Assembly (NCBI RefSeq): GCF_005233875.1
Contig: NZ_SZPZ01000007.1
Coordinates: 513,018-577,017, forward strand
DNA length: 64,000 nt
Direction: 5' to 3'
Source of the DNA: Kribbella jiaozuonensis
Lineage (GTDB): Bacteria > Actinomycetota > Actinomycetes > Propionibacteriales > Kribbellaceae
Shown here: in pieces, positions 8,601 to 17,012 of the stretch
Numbering within the stretch: position 1 is the stretch's first letter
Layout: every line of letters begins with the position of its first letter
Program-made: the position numbers and the translations under genes
Notes under the pieces: model-generated
Told to the model about the DNA's origin: nothing
The model's database searches: none
Seen by the model: the letters and a program-made list of their open reading frames with translations, nothing else

Positions 8601-8644
8601 TCAGACGGAGGACAGAAATGAGAATAGCTCGAACGTTAAGGTTT

Positions 8645-9520
8645 TCAGGCGAAGACGGTCAGGGCGCCGGGCGCGATGCCGATGTCGACCGGCAGTTGGC
8701 CCAGCGGCTCACCATCGGCGTACGCCGTGATGCCGGGCGACTCGATCCGGACCGAGCGACCCTGGAGCGTGCGCACCGCCGGATGGCCGACGTGGGTGCC
8801 CTTGGACAGCTTCGGGAACAGCTGCAGCAGCGTCAGCCGCGACACCGGCTGGATGATCGTGACGTCGAGCAGGCCGTCGTCGATCGTGGCGCCGGCGCAG
8901 ATCTGCAGTCCCCCGCCGTACGTCGGGCCGGTGCCGACCGCGACGAGCATCGCGCTCGTCTCGATCGGGTCGCCGTCGACGGTCACGACGTACTCGAGCG
9001 GTTTGAACGTGCGCAGCTCGGCCAGCGTCGCGACCGTGTAGCGGGAACTGCCCTTGGGCCAGGACATCGCGTTGGCCCGCTTGTTCACTAGCGAGTCGAA
9101 ACCGCCGGCGACGACCGTGGTGATGAAGACGTCCTTCGCGGTGGCGAGGTCGATCGTCCGGGTCTTGCCGGCCACCACCAGATCAGCTGCCGCGAGCGGG
9201 TCCTTCAGCGGTACGCCGATACCGCGCGCGAAGTCGTTGCCGGTGCCGGCCGGGATCACGCCGAACGGCATCCCGGAATTGGCCAGCACCTGCGCCCCGA
9301 GGTGGATCGTGCCGTCACCACCGATCAGCGTGACCGCATCCGCCCCGGACGCGACCACCTCCGCGGCGATCCGGCCGACGTCCTCGGCGCAGGTCGTGGC
9401 GTGAACGTCAACCGTCAGCCCGGCCGCAGCCAACCGATCCCGAACCACCGGCGCAATCCGCGCACCCAGCCCACGACCGCTGGTGGGGTTGACCACCAGC
9501 GCGATCCGACGACTCATCAA
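8645..9520 (-). CDS. Diacylglycerol/lipid kinase (YegS/DagK family)
   Basis: 291 residues. The catalytic domain opens with ALVVNPTSGRG and contains GGDGTIH and PAGTGNDFARG, the nucleotide-binding motifs of the diacylglycerol kinase/LCB5 family. The C-terminal beta-sandwich (YADGEPLG) is intact. It should phosphorylate diacylglycerol or a related lipid at the membrane. Its ATG overlaps the tatC stop by 4 bases (ATGA), so it is translated in the tatA-tatC operon. Confidence 0.9.
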   Translation of the reverse strand: MMSRRIALVVNPTSGRGLGARIAPVVRDRLAAAGLTVDVHATTCAEDVGRIAAEVVASGADAVTLIGGDGTIHLGAQVLANSGMPFGVIPAGTGNDFARGIGVPLKDPLAAADLVVAGKTRTIDLATAKDVFITTVVAGGFDSLVNKRANAMSWPKGSSRYTVATLAELRTFKPLEYVVTVDGDPIETSAMLVAVGTGPTYGGGLQICAGATIDDGLLDVTIIQPVSRLTLLQLFPKLSKGTHVGHPAVRTLQGRSVRIESPGITAYADGEPLGQLPVDIGIAPGALTVFA

Positions 9521-10341
9521 TCAGCCAGGAGTTCGTCGCTGCGCGCCTTGCGGCGTTTGTCGTTGATCCGCGCGATCACTTCGGAGGCGAAGAACAGCAC
9601 GCACATCGGGAACGCCAGCAGACACATCGTGAACGGGTCGCCGGACGGCGTCGCCACCGCGGCGAACACGAAGATCACCAGGATGATGTACGGCCGGAAC
9701 TTCGACAGCGCACTGGCCGGCAGCACCCCGACCATATTCAGCAGGACGACGACCAGCGGTATCAGGAACGCTATGCCGAACACCAGCAACGTCCGGATCA
9801 CGAAGTCCAGGTACTTGCCGAGCTCGATCAGGTTCTGCACCTGGTCCGGAGTGAAGCCGAGCAGGATCTGGATGCCCTTCGGCAGGGTCCAGTAACCGAG
9901 CGCGATACCCGTGGCGAACAGCGGCGCCGCGATCGCGGCGAACAGGTACGCCCACTTCTTCTCGCTGCGATGCAGGCCCGGCGCGATGAACGCCCACAGC
10001 TGGAACAGCCAGATCGGCCCGGCGACGACCAGGCCGAGCAGGGCCGACACCTTGATCCGGAAGGTCAGCGGGTCGCCGACGCCCTGGAAGGTGAGCTGCG
10101 GCTTCAGGCCGCGGTTCTCCGCGAACGGCTTGACGGCCGTCTCGAACGGGTGCTTGAGGATCTCCAGCGCCTGGTAGTAGATGAACCAGGCCGCGATCGT
10201 GCACACCACGATCGCGAGCACGCTGATGAGCAGCCGGTTCCGGAGCTCGACAATGTGCTCGCGCAGGGTCATCCGACCCTCTGGGTCCCTCGGGCGACGG
10301 TCCTGCTTGTCCTTCCGTCGCCCGAACTTCACCATCGACAC
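9517..10341 (-). CDS. tatC: Twin-arginine translocase subunit TatC
   Basis: 274 residues with six predicted membrane helices. The conserved N-terminal cytoplasmic motif MTLREHIVELRNRL precedes TM1, and the periplasmic loop ends in FxAPGLHRSEK-like sequence, as in TatC. TatC recognises the twin-arginine signal and, with TatA, exports folded proteins. Start is GTG 10341 or ATG 10335. It sits 16 bp after tatA and overlaps the kinase gene. A probable local substrate is the serine hydrolase at 2054. Confidence 0.95.
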   Translation of the reverse strand: MSMVKFGRRKDKQDRRPRDPEGRMTLREHIVELRNRLLISVLAIVVCTIAAWFIYYQALEILKHPFETAVKPFAENRGLKPQLTFQGVGDPLTFRIKVSALLGLVVAGPIWLFQLWAFIAPGLHRSEKKWAYLFAAIAAPLFATGIALGYWTLPKGIQILLGFTPDQVQNLIELGKYLDFVIRTLLVFGIAFLIPLVVVLLNMVGVLPASALSKFRPYIILVIFVFAAVATPSGDPFTMCLLAFPMCVLFFASEVIARINDKRRKARSDELLAD

Positions 10342-10357
10342 AGGTGGGGCGTTCGGC

Positions 10358-10648
10358 TCAGTTGGCGGTGTGGGTCGGCGGCAGGCCGTCGCCCGGCGCC
10401 TGGCCGTTCACCTGGTTCGGCTGAGCTGCCTGGGCCTGCGGGGCCGGCTGCTGCGCCGGAGGCTGCGACGCCTCCTGGGTCAGTTCCCCGTCCTTCTTCT
10501 TGGGGCCGACCTCCTCCTCCCAGATCTTCTTCGACTTGCCGAGCTGCTTCACGAGTGCCGGCAGCTTCGCCGATCCGAACAGCAGCACGACGATCGCGAG
10601 GATGACGAGCCACTCTGCGCCTTGGGGCATACCGAGGAGCGGTGCCAT
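10358..10648 (-). CDS. tatA: Sec-independent translocase subunit TatA
   Basis: About 96 residues: one N-terminal membrane helix (WLVILAIVVLLFGSAKLPAL), the FG hinge, an amphipathic helix and a Pro/Gln/Ala-rich tail. The ATG at 10648 is chosen because AAGGGAGA lies 5 bases upstream and TatA proteins start close to the helix. It forms the oligomeric pore of the Tat system. The order pafB-pafC-(other)-tatA-tatC follows the actinobacterial arrangement. Confidence 0.93.
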   Translation of the reverse strand: MAPLLGMPQGAEWLVILAIVVLLFGSAKLPALVKQLGKSKKIWEEEVGPKKKDGELTQEASQPPAQQPAPQAQAAQPNQVNGQAPGDGLPPTHTAN

Positions 10649-10705
10649 GTCGATCTCCCTTTCCAACATCAACTCGAAGCTCGAGCCTGAGTTCGTGGCC
10701 GAATA

Positions 10706-10897
10706 CTACGCCGGAGCGTGCGCTTCCTCGCGGGTCTGTCCAGACCCGGTGGTGGACTGCGCAGCGTCCAGCTTGGACTGGGCGGCGACCAACTCACGCG
10801 TCAGTGCCTTGGCCTGGCCCCACAATTTCTTCGCGAGCAGGGCGAGGACGAGTATCCACACCGCCACCACCGCGAGGAAGAGCAGGAACCAGTACAT
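10706..10897 (-). CDS. Small single-pass membrane protein
   Basis: 63 residues: MYWFLLFLAVVAVWILVLAL is an almost immediate membrane helix, followed by a basic then Ala/Gln/Glu-rich helical cytoplasmic tail. The ATG is at 10897; the ribosome-binding site is weak. It lies about 57 bp upstream of tatA on the same strand and its layout (one helix, then an amphipathic segment) resembles TatA/TatB in outline, but the FG hinge is missing. I do not recognise a named family. Confidence 0.6.
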   Translation of the reverse strand: MYWFLLFLAVVAVWILVLALLAKKLWGQAKALTRELVAAQSKLDAAQSTTGSGQTREEAHAPA

Positions 10898-11062
10898 ACC
10901 CAGGAGCCTAGCCGGTTCCCGGCGATCGCCCACGCCCGCCGGGGCGTCTCTGCGGACAACGGTGTCGGAACGTGATGGTAAAACCGAGTGTCTCCGCAGT
11001 GTGACAGCGCGGGACAGCTGGTACGACAACGGCTTCAGGATCGGCCGGGTGAGGGAGCAAGG

Positions 11063-12253
11063 ATGGCGCGGATCGGCGTCGATGAGCGGCGGGCACGGCT
11101 CGGGCGGAGGCATCGGCTCGGGGCGGACTGCCAGGCGGCCGACCCGGTCGAGGCGGCCGCGTCGATGGTCGCCCTGCACGCCACCGATCCGGCCACGGTG
11201 CACCTGAGCGTCGCCGCGCGCGTGCCAGGGAGTGATGTCGCAGGCACGGAGCGTGCGTTGTACGACGATCGCTCGCTGATCCGGATGCTCGGCATGCGCC
11301 GTACGGTGTTCGTCGTACCGACGCCGTTTGCGCCGGTCGTGCAGGCGGCGTGCACGGACGACATCGCGGTCAAACAGCGGAAGCTGCTGGTCAAGCACCT
11401 GAACGAGGCCGGGGTCGCGGAGGACCCTGAGGCGTGTGGGCGCTGGCTGGCTGCCGTGGAGGAGTCGACTGCGACCGCGCTGGCGCTGCGCGGGTCTGCG
11501 ACGGCGCAGGAGCTGTCCGCTGACGAGCCGCGGCTCCGGACGAGGCTCAGCATGGCGGTCGGCAAGACGTACGCCGCTCAGCCGTACGTGACGAGCCGGG
11601 TGTTGTTCCAGCTGTCCGCAGAGGGGCGGATCGTGCGTGGACGGCCGCTGGGGACGTGGCTGAGCGGCCAGCACCAGTGGTCGCCCTCGGCCGACTGGCT
11701 GCCCGGCGGGCTCGGCGACCGGCCGGTGGCGGAGGAGGCGCGGGTCATGCTCGCGCGCGCCTGGCTGGCGTCGTTCGGCCCGGGTACGGCGGCTGATCTG
11801 CAGTGGTGGGCGGGGTGGACCGGCGGGCAGACGAAGAAGGCGCTGGCAGCGGTCGAGGCGGTCGCCGTGGATCTGGATGGGCAGGTGGGCTACGTGTTGC
11901 CCGGCGACGAGGCACCCGAAGTACCTGTCGAGCCGTGGGTCGCGTTCCTCCCCGGCCTGGACCCGACGCCGATGGGCTGGAAGGAACGTGACTGGTTCCT
12001 CGGCCCGCACAAGTCCAAGCTCTTCGACAACACCGGCAACATCGGCCCCACGATCTGGGCCGACGGCCGGATCATCGGCGGCTGGGGCCAACCCGAGTCC
12101 GGCGAGGTCCGCTACGAACTCCTGGAAGACGTAGGCAGCGACACCACCACCCTGGTCGAGTCCGAAGCAGCACGCTGGACCAACTGGCTGGCCGGCGTCC
12201 GCGTCACCCCCCGCTTCCGCTCCCCCTTGGAGAAGCAGCTAAGCCAGGGTTAG
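11063..12253 (+). CDS. Winged-helix DNA-binding domain protein (HTH_42/DUF1006 family)
   Basis: 396 residues. The protein has the AlkX-type layout seen in HTH_42 proteins: an ALHATDPATVHLSVAARV segment near the N-terminus, RTVFVVP, and late motifs FLPGLDPTPMGWKERDWFLG and WADGRIIGGW. Some family members are DNA glycosylases that unhook interstrand crosslinks (AlkX/AlkZ); that activity here is inference. The ATG at 11063 follows GAGGGAG. Its stop overlaps the stop of pafC on the other strand. Confidence 0.8.
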   Translation: MARIGVDERRARLGRRHRLGADCQAADPVEAAASMVALHATDPATVHLSVAARVPGSDVAGTERALYDDRSLIRMLGMRRTVFVVPTPFAPVVQAACTDDIAVKQRKLLVKHLNEAGVAEDPEACGRWLAAVEESTATALALRGSATAQELSADEPRLRTRLSMAVGKTYAAQPYVTSRVLFQLSAEGRIVRGRPLGTWLSGQHQWSPSADWLPGGLGDRPVAEEARVMLARAWLASFGPGTAADLQWWAGWTGGQTKKALAAVEAVAVDLDGQVGYVLPGDEAPEVPVEPWVAFLPGLDPTPMGWKERDWFLGPHKSKLFDNTGNIGPTIWADGRIIGGWGQPESGEVRYELLEDVGSDTTTLVESEAARWTNWLAGVRVTPRFRSPLEKQLSQG

Positions 12254-13221
12254 TCGTCGTACGCCGATAGCGCGTCGCGGGCGGTGGCGGCGATCTGGGT
12301 GCTGAGGTCGGGTGGGTCGAGGACTGTTGCGGCGCCGCCGAGGCGGAGGACGAGGCGTTGGAGCCAGGCGGTGTCGGCGACGCGGAGTTTGACGATCAGT
12401 GAGTCGTCGGGGCCTTCTTCGACGGACTCGTTCGGGTAGTACTCGGCGACCCAGCGGGCCGGTGGGGCCAGCTTCACGGTGGCGAGGAGGTCCTGCTCGG
12501 AGGGCTGGAACATACCGTTCGAGAGGTCACGCGGCGTGGCCTCGGGCGGTGGCTCGCTCGGCAGGTCCAGGAGCTTGACCGCGGCGATGCGGTCCAGGCG
12601 GAAGAGGCGGACGTCCTCGGCCAGGCGGCACCAGGCCTCGAGGTACGTGCGGCCCTCCGAGACAACCAGTCGCATGGGGTCCACGTCGCGCTCGGTCGTC
12701 TCGTCGCGCGACGGTACGTCGTACGTCAGGTGGAGCCGCCGCTTGCCGGCCAGGCCGCGGTTGACGGTCTCCGCGATCTCCGGTGCGGCCGGCTCGACGT
12801 GGACGTGTGCGACTGAGCCCTCGCTCGCCGCAGCCGCCTCGCCCGCTGCTCGCTCCAGCTTGGCAATCGCCCGGTCGACCGCGTCCCGGTCCGTGCCGGC
12901 CGTCACCTCGCGCAGCGTGCGCAGCGCAGTCAGCAGCGCCAGCGCCTCAGCCGCGGCCAGCCGCAGCGGACGCGCCAAGTAGTCGGCGTTGTTGATGTGG
13001 ATGACGCCGTCGCCCTCGGCCGCCTCGATGTCGATCTCGATCAGATCGCCCATCTGCGCACCGGGCAGGCCACAGAACCACAGCACCTTCAGGTCCGCGA
13101 TGATCTGCTTCGGCCGTACGCCGAACTCCTTGGCCACATCGTCGACGCGCGCGCCGTCGTTCTCCCGCAGGTACGGCACCAATGCCAACAAGCGCTGCAC
13201 CTGGTCACGCGCATTGCTCAT
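12250..13221 (-). CDS. pafC: WYL-domain transcriptional regulator PafC
   Basis: About 323 residues: an N-terminal helix-turn-helix (RDQVQRLLALVPYLREN, then VAKEFGVRPKQIIADLKVL), a WYL domain (about 150-240, with the RTYLEAWCRLAEDVRLFRLDRI segment) and a C-terminal WCX extension. PafB and PafC act together as activators of the LexA/RecA-independent DNA-damage response in mycobacteria. The ATG at 13221 overlaps the pafB stop (ATGA), and an upstream candidate at 13248 would lie inside pafB. Intact. Confidence 0.92.
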   Translation of the reverse strand: MSNARDQVQRLLALVPYLRENDGARVDDVAKEFGVRPKQIIADLKVLWFCGLPGAQMGDLIEIDIEAAEGDGVIHINNADYLARPLRLAAAEALALLTALRTLREVTAGTDRDAVDRAIAKLERAAGEAAAASEGSVAHVHVEPAAPEIAETVNRGLAGKRRLHLTYDVPSRDETTERDVDPMRLVVSEGRTYLEAWCRLAEDVRLFRLDRIAAVKLLDLPSEPPPEATPRDLSNGMFQPSEQDLLATVKLAPPARWVAEYYPNESVEEGPDDSLIVKLRVADTAWLQRLVLRLGGAATVLDPPDLSTQIAATARDALSAYDD

Positions 13222-14174
13222 GCCCCGGCCACCGTCCGCAGCCGCCACAGCACGCCGTCCAGCACGTCTCCAGGTCCTTCAACGACCGCATCCGGCCCGT
13301 ACGACGCGATCTCCTCGGCCAGGACGGACGAGTCGGCGTACGGGACGTGCAGCAGGTCCCAGCCTTCTTCGTACTCCTCGATCGCGTTCGCGCGACGACG
13401 CAGGCTCACACAGGACCCGGTCCGTGCCCGGACCTTCGCCTCGGAGGTCGGACGCGGCGGAGCCAGCTCTGTCACCAGCGAGCGCAGGTCCGTCCCCTCA
13501 GGCACTGTGAACGCGCCCGGCTCCCCCACCGTCTTCACGTTGCCGCCGATCCGCGACATCCGGAACATGCGGGTGGCCTGACGGTCACGGTCGCGACCGA
13601 CGACGTACCAGCGGCCGTGCCACGACACGATGCCCCAGGGCTCCAGCGTCCGCGTGGTCGGCTCCGACGCACCACTCCGCAGGTGCTGGAACCGGACTAC
13701 CTGCCGCGCCACGACAGCGGACCAGAGTGGGTCGAAGGCCGGCTCGGACGCGCCGACGTGCGGCTCGATGGCGCTCAGCGCGGACTGGTCGGTCTGGATC
13801 CCGGCCGCCTTCAGCTTCAACACGGCCGACGTGGTGGCCTCGGACAGACCGGCGTGCTGCCAGACCCGCGCGGCCACGCCGAGCACAGCGGCCTCGTCCG
13901 GCTCCAGGTGTACTTCGGGGAGCTCGAAGACGTCGCGGCGGATCCGGTAGCCGACCTCGTCGGAGAAGAACTTGTCGATCGTGCCCATCTCGATCGGGAT
14001 GCCGAGATCGCGCAGCTCGTCCTTGTCCCGCTCGAACATCTTCTCGAACGCGTCGTCGGTCTGGCCGGCGTACCCCTCGACGACCTCGCGGATGCGTTCC
14101 TTCGTCACGTAGGTGCGCGCGACCAGCAGGCAGATGACCACATTGAGCAGTCGCTCACTCTTCCGCGCCGACAC
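13218..14174 (-). CDS. pafB: WYL-domain transcriptional regulator PafB
   Basis: 318 residues with the same plan as its partner: an N-terminal winged helix (SERLLNVVICLLVARTYVTK), the FERDKDELRDLGIPIE segment typical of WYL regulators, a WYL domain with GRWYVVGRDRDRQATRMFR, and a WCX-type end. The start is GTG 14174. It forms a translationally coupled pair with pafC. In mycobacteria the heterodimer senses single-stranded DNA and drives many repair genes. Divergent from the DUF3866 gene across a 98-bp promoter region in which I saw no clear operator. Confidence 0.92.
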   Translation of the reverse strand: MSARKSERLLNVVICLLVARTYVTKERIREVVEGYAGQTDDAFEKMFERDKDELRDLGIPIEMGTIDKFFSDEVGYRIRRDVFELPEVHLEPDEAAVLGVAARVWQHAGLSEATTSAVLKLKAAGIQTDQSALSAIEPHVGASEPAFDPLWSAVVARQVVRFQHLRSGASEPTTRTLEPWGIVSWHGRWYVVGRDRDRQATRMFRMSRIGGNVKTVGEPGAFTVPEGTDLRSLVTELAPPRPTSEAKVRARTGSCVSLRRRANAIEEYEEGWDLLHVPYADSSVLAEEIASYGPDAVVEGPGDVLDGVLWRLRTVAGA

Positions 14175-14272
14175 CCGACCACCTTACGGCCTCCGGGCGT
14201 CCAAAACCCGCCTTTCCGCACCGAAACTTCGAACACACCTTCGACGCGCTGAAGACACGCTATGGTCGCTCC

Positions 14273-15373
14273 GTGATTCGCTGGCGGGACGGTGTGGTGG
14301 CGCAGGTCGGCCGGAGCTGGGCCGGGGCAGTTGAGCTGACTGTGACGGTCGGTGCGCAGACCGTGCGCGCCCTGGCGTACCCGGACCTGGTCGGTACGCC
14401 GGTGCCGGGCGACCGCGTGCTGCTCAACGTGAGCGCGCTGGACCGCGGCCTGGGAACAGGTGGGTACGCGCTGGTCGTCGCCGTACCGGACCGGCTGCCG
14501 GAGGACCCGCCGGAGCGCGGGCACCTGGTCAAGGCTCGCTACACGCCGCTGCAGGCGATGGTGCTGGGCGCCGACGAGCAGGACTCCCCCGACCACGACG
14601 TACTGCGAGACGCGGACGACCTCTTCGGTACGCCGGTTGTCGTCGCGGACCTGCACTCCGCGCTGCCTGCGGTGCTGGCGGGTATCTACGAGGCTCGGCC
14701 GACCACGCGGGTCGTTTACGTGATGACAGACGGCGGAGCGCTCCCCCTGGCGTTCTCGCGGAACGTGGCGACGCTCCGGGACGCCGGCTGGCTCAGCGGG
14801 ACCGTGACCGTCGGCCAGGCGTACGGCGGGGACCGGGAGGCTGTCACCGTCCACACCGGGCTGTTGACGGCAGTGCAGGTCCTGGCCGCCGAGGTGGTCG
14901 TCATCACGCAAGGACCGGGCAATCTGGGCACGGGCACGCGCTGGGGCTTCTCCGGCGTGCAGTCAGGCGAGGCGGTGAACACAGTCGGCACGCTGGGCGG
15001 CCGGGCCGTCGCGTCGCTCCGGATCTCCGAGGCCGACCCGCGTCCGCGTCACCGGGGCATCTCGCACCACAGCCTGACCGCGTACGGCCGCGTGGCGCTC
15101 CAGCCGGCGGACGTCGTCGTACCGGACCTGCCGGGCGACTTCGGGGACGCCGTACGGGATGCGGCCGAGCCGTTGAAGGCCCGGCATCGGGTGGTCCGTG
15201 TCGGCGTGGACGGGTTGTACGAGGCGATGGAGGCGGCGCCGGTCAAGCTGTCCACGATGGGCCGCGGCCTGGACGAGGACCGCGCGTACTTCGAGGCCGC
15301 CGCCGCGGCGGGACGGCATGCGGCGGGGCTGGTGGATATACCTCCACCCGGAGTGGGGACGCAGTACTCCTGA
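14273..15373 (+). CDS. DUF3866 family protein
   Basis: 366 residues, start GTG 14273. The sequence fits the DUF3866 family, which sits next to paf genes in many actinobacteria: IRWRDGVV at the start, GHLVKARYTPLQ near residue 80, VITQGPGNLGTGTRWGFSGV near residue 205 and RHRGISHHSLTAYG near residue 265. No signal peptide or membrane helix. The biochemical role is unknown; GPGNLGTGT suggests a phosphate- or nucleotide-binding loop, which is inference. Confidence 0.82.
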   Translation: MIRWRDGVVAQVGRSWAGAVELTVTVGAQTVRALAYPDLVGTPVPGDRVLLNVSALDRGLGTGGYALVVAVPDRLPEDPPERGHLVKARYTPLQAMVLGADEQDSPDHDVLRDADDLFGTPVVVADLHSALPAVLAGIYEARPTTRVVYVMTDGGALPLAFSRNVATLRDAGWLSGTVTVGQAYGGDREAVTVHTGLLTAVQVLAAEVVVITQGPGNLGTGTRWGFSGVQSGEAVNTVGTLGGRAVASLRISEADPRPRHRGISHHSLTAYGRVALQPADVVVPDLPGDFGDAVRDAAEPLKARHRVVRVGVDGLYEAMEAAPVKLSTMGRGLDEDRAYFEAAAAAGRHAAGLVDIPPPGVGTQYS

Positions 15374-15404
15374 TCCCGCGGGCCTTCGCGGCCACGCTGG
15401 GAGC

Positions 15405-15869
15405 ATGAGAACGATTAGTCGGGTTGAACCGCCGCTGACCGCCCGGTCCGCGACGATGATGTGGTTGCTGGCGGTCGGCGCCGGGGTCGTGGAGACTGTG
15501 GTCCAGGTGGGGCTCGCGCTGGCCGACGACGTCTCGACGTCCGCGATCGTCGGGCAGATCGCAGTTCGCGCGGTCATCTACGGCGCGCTGTTCGTGATCA
15601 TCGACCGGTACTTCCGGCCGGGTGTGCGCTGGTCGCGGTACCTGCTGGCCGGCGTACTCGGGACGGTCGGCGTGGTCTCGCTGGTCACCGAACCGATCGG
15701 CTGGCTGATCGACAACGGCGACTTCACCACGATCGACTGGTCGGTCAGCTTCGTCACGATCGCCGCGCTCCGCGCCGTCCACCTCACCGCGGTGATCAGC
15801 GCGCTGTTCCTCACCTTCCACCGCGACACCGCCCGCTGGTTCAACGCCGAAGGCCGGTCTCCCAGGTAG
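15405..15869 (+). CDS. Four-helix integral membrane protein, unknown function
   Basis: 154 residues, ATG at 15405 with GGGAG upstream, 31 bp after the DUF3866 stop. Hydrophobic stretches at about 18-38, 47-65, 80-98 and 120-140 predict four membrane helices, with charged ends facing the cytoplasm. No recognisable family motif. The last codons and stop lie inside a terminator hairpin. Confidence 0.7.
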   Translation: MRTISRVEPPLTARSATMMWLLAVGAGVVETVVQVGLALADDVSTSAIVGQIAVRAVIYGALFVIIDRYFRPGVRWSRYLLAGVLGTVGVVSLVTEPIGWLIDNGDFTTIDWSVSFVTIAALRAVHLTAVISALFLTFHRDTARWFNAEGRSPR

Positions 15870-15884
15870 GAGAGACCGGCCTTC
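15849..15884. terminator. Bidirectional terminator overlapping a stop codon
   Basis: GAAGGCCGGTCTC (15849-15861) pairs perfectly with GAGACCGGCCTTC (15872-15884). The stop codon of the membrane-protein gene (15867-15869) lies in the loop. It separates that gene from the convergent FKBP gene. Confidence 0.85.
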
Positions 15885-15899
15885 GATGAGGAGCTGTGA

Positions 15900-16871
15900 C
15901 TACTGGCCCGTCTGCTTCGGGGCCGGGAACGCGTTCAGGATGTCGATGACGGCGAAGGCGTTGACCGTCTTGCCGGCCTGGTCCTTCGACGCCGGAAGCT
16001 CGACCAGGACGCGGCTGCCGACCGGTACGCCGGCGAGGCCGTCGAGGGCGCCGGTCTGGCCGGTCGCACTCGGGCCGACCTGGAGCTGGTCGGTCGGGGC
16101 GCCCGGCTGGGCGGGGCTCTGCGCGGTGGCGGGCTGGCCGTCCCAGGTGCTGGCCTGCTTCTTGCCGGTGTAGTCGTACACGACGTAGCGGCCGACCAGC
16201 TGGCTGGCCTTCTCGATCGGCTTGCCCTTGCCGAGCGCGAACACGACCGGCTTGCCCGGCTTCGCCGGCGGCTTGGTGCCGGCCGCGACCGTCACCTTCG
16301 GCTCGGCGTTCAGCGGGCCGCTGACCGAGATCTTGGTCGGCGTCGAGGGGGTCACCGGGTTCGCGTCCAGCGGGGTGTCGTTGGCGGCCTCGCCGACCAG
16401 GTCGACCACGAAGATCAGCGTGTCGTCGCCCTTGATACCGGCGTCGGTGTTGCCCTGCTCCTTGTAGCCCTTGTCGGCCGGGATCGACAGCAGCACGCGG
16501 CTGCCGATCTTCTTGCCGACCAGACCCTCGTCCCAGCCGGCGATGACGCCGCCGACCCCGATCGGGAACGACGACGGCGCGCCGCGGTCGTAGGAGTTGT
16601 CGAAGACCTTGCCGTCGCGCCAGATCTGGCCGAGGTAGTTCGCGGTGAGCAGCTCGCCCTTCTTCACCTCGGGACCGTCGCCCTCCTTGAGGACCTCGGT
16701 CACCAGGTTCTTGTCCGGCTCACCGTCGCGGTGGGTGACGGTCGGCTTCTGACCGAAGTCGGAGGTCACCTTGACCCCGGCGGCCCCGAAATCGTCCTTC
16801 TTGTCCGATCCGCACGCCACCAGGGACGACCCCAGCGCCGCAACCACGACCAGACTCAACAACTTGCGCAC
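15900..16871 (-). CDS. Lipoprotein with tandem FKBP-type peptidyl-prolyl isomerase domains
   Basis: About 323 residues. The signal peptide ends in a lipobox (SSLVACGS), so the mature protein is anchored by its Cys. FKBP domain 1 spans about residues 60-150 (VFDNSYDRG, VIAGWDEGLVGKKIGSRVLL, IFVVDLV); domain 2 spans about 170-310 and ends with GVPVGSRVLVELPASKDQ and AFAVIDIL. Likely an extracytoplasmic foldase. GTG 16871 is preferred because GAGGTG precedes it and it gives a normal lipoprotein signal; ATG 16892 would add seven residues. Domain 2 is more divergent and may be inactive. Confidence 0.87.
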   Translation of the reverse strand: MRKLLSLVVVAALGSSLVACGSDKKDDFGAAGVKVTSDFGQKPTVTHRDGEPDKNLVTEVLKEGDGPEVKKGELLTANYLGQIWRDGKVFDNSYDRGAPSSFPIGVGGVIAGWDEGLVGKKIGSRVLLSIPADKGYKEQGNTDAGIKGDDTLIFVVDLVGEAANDTPLDANPVTPSTPTKISVSGPLNAEPKVTVAAGTKPPAKPGKPVVFALGKGKPIEKASQLVGRYVVYDYTGKKQASTWDGQPATAQSPAQPGAPTDQLQVGPSATGQTGALDGLAGVPVGSRVLVELPASKDQAGKTVNAFAVIDILNAFPAPKQTGQ

Positions 16872-16930
16872 GAAACCAGCACCTCGAACCATCCCGGCGC
16901 GATCCGCGCCGCTAGCCTCCGGTCAACAAC

Positions 16931-16970
16931 GCCGCCCACCCTAGCCTGGGGGTTCAACCGGGTGGGCGGC
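16931..16970. terminator. Hairpin terminator
   Basis: GCCGCCCACCC (16931-16941) pairs with GGGTGGGCGGC (16960-16970) over an 18-nt loop. It lies just downstream of the minus-strand acetyltransferase gene and upstream of the FKBP gene, so it should end the acetyltransferase transcript. Confidence 0.75.
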
Positions 16971-17012
16971 TGGCTGCGTCACCGTTGAGTCACACCACGT
17001 ACAGTCACAGGC

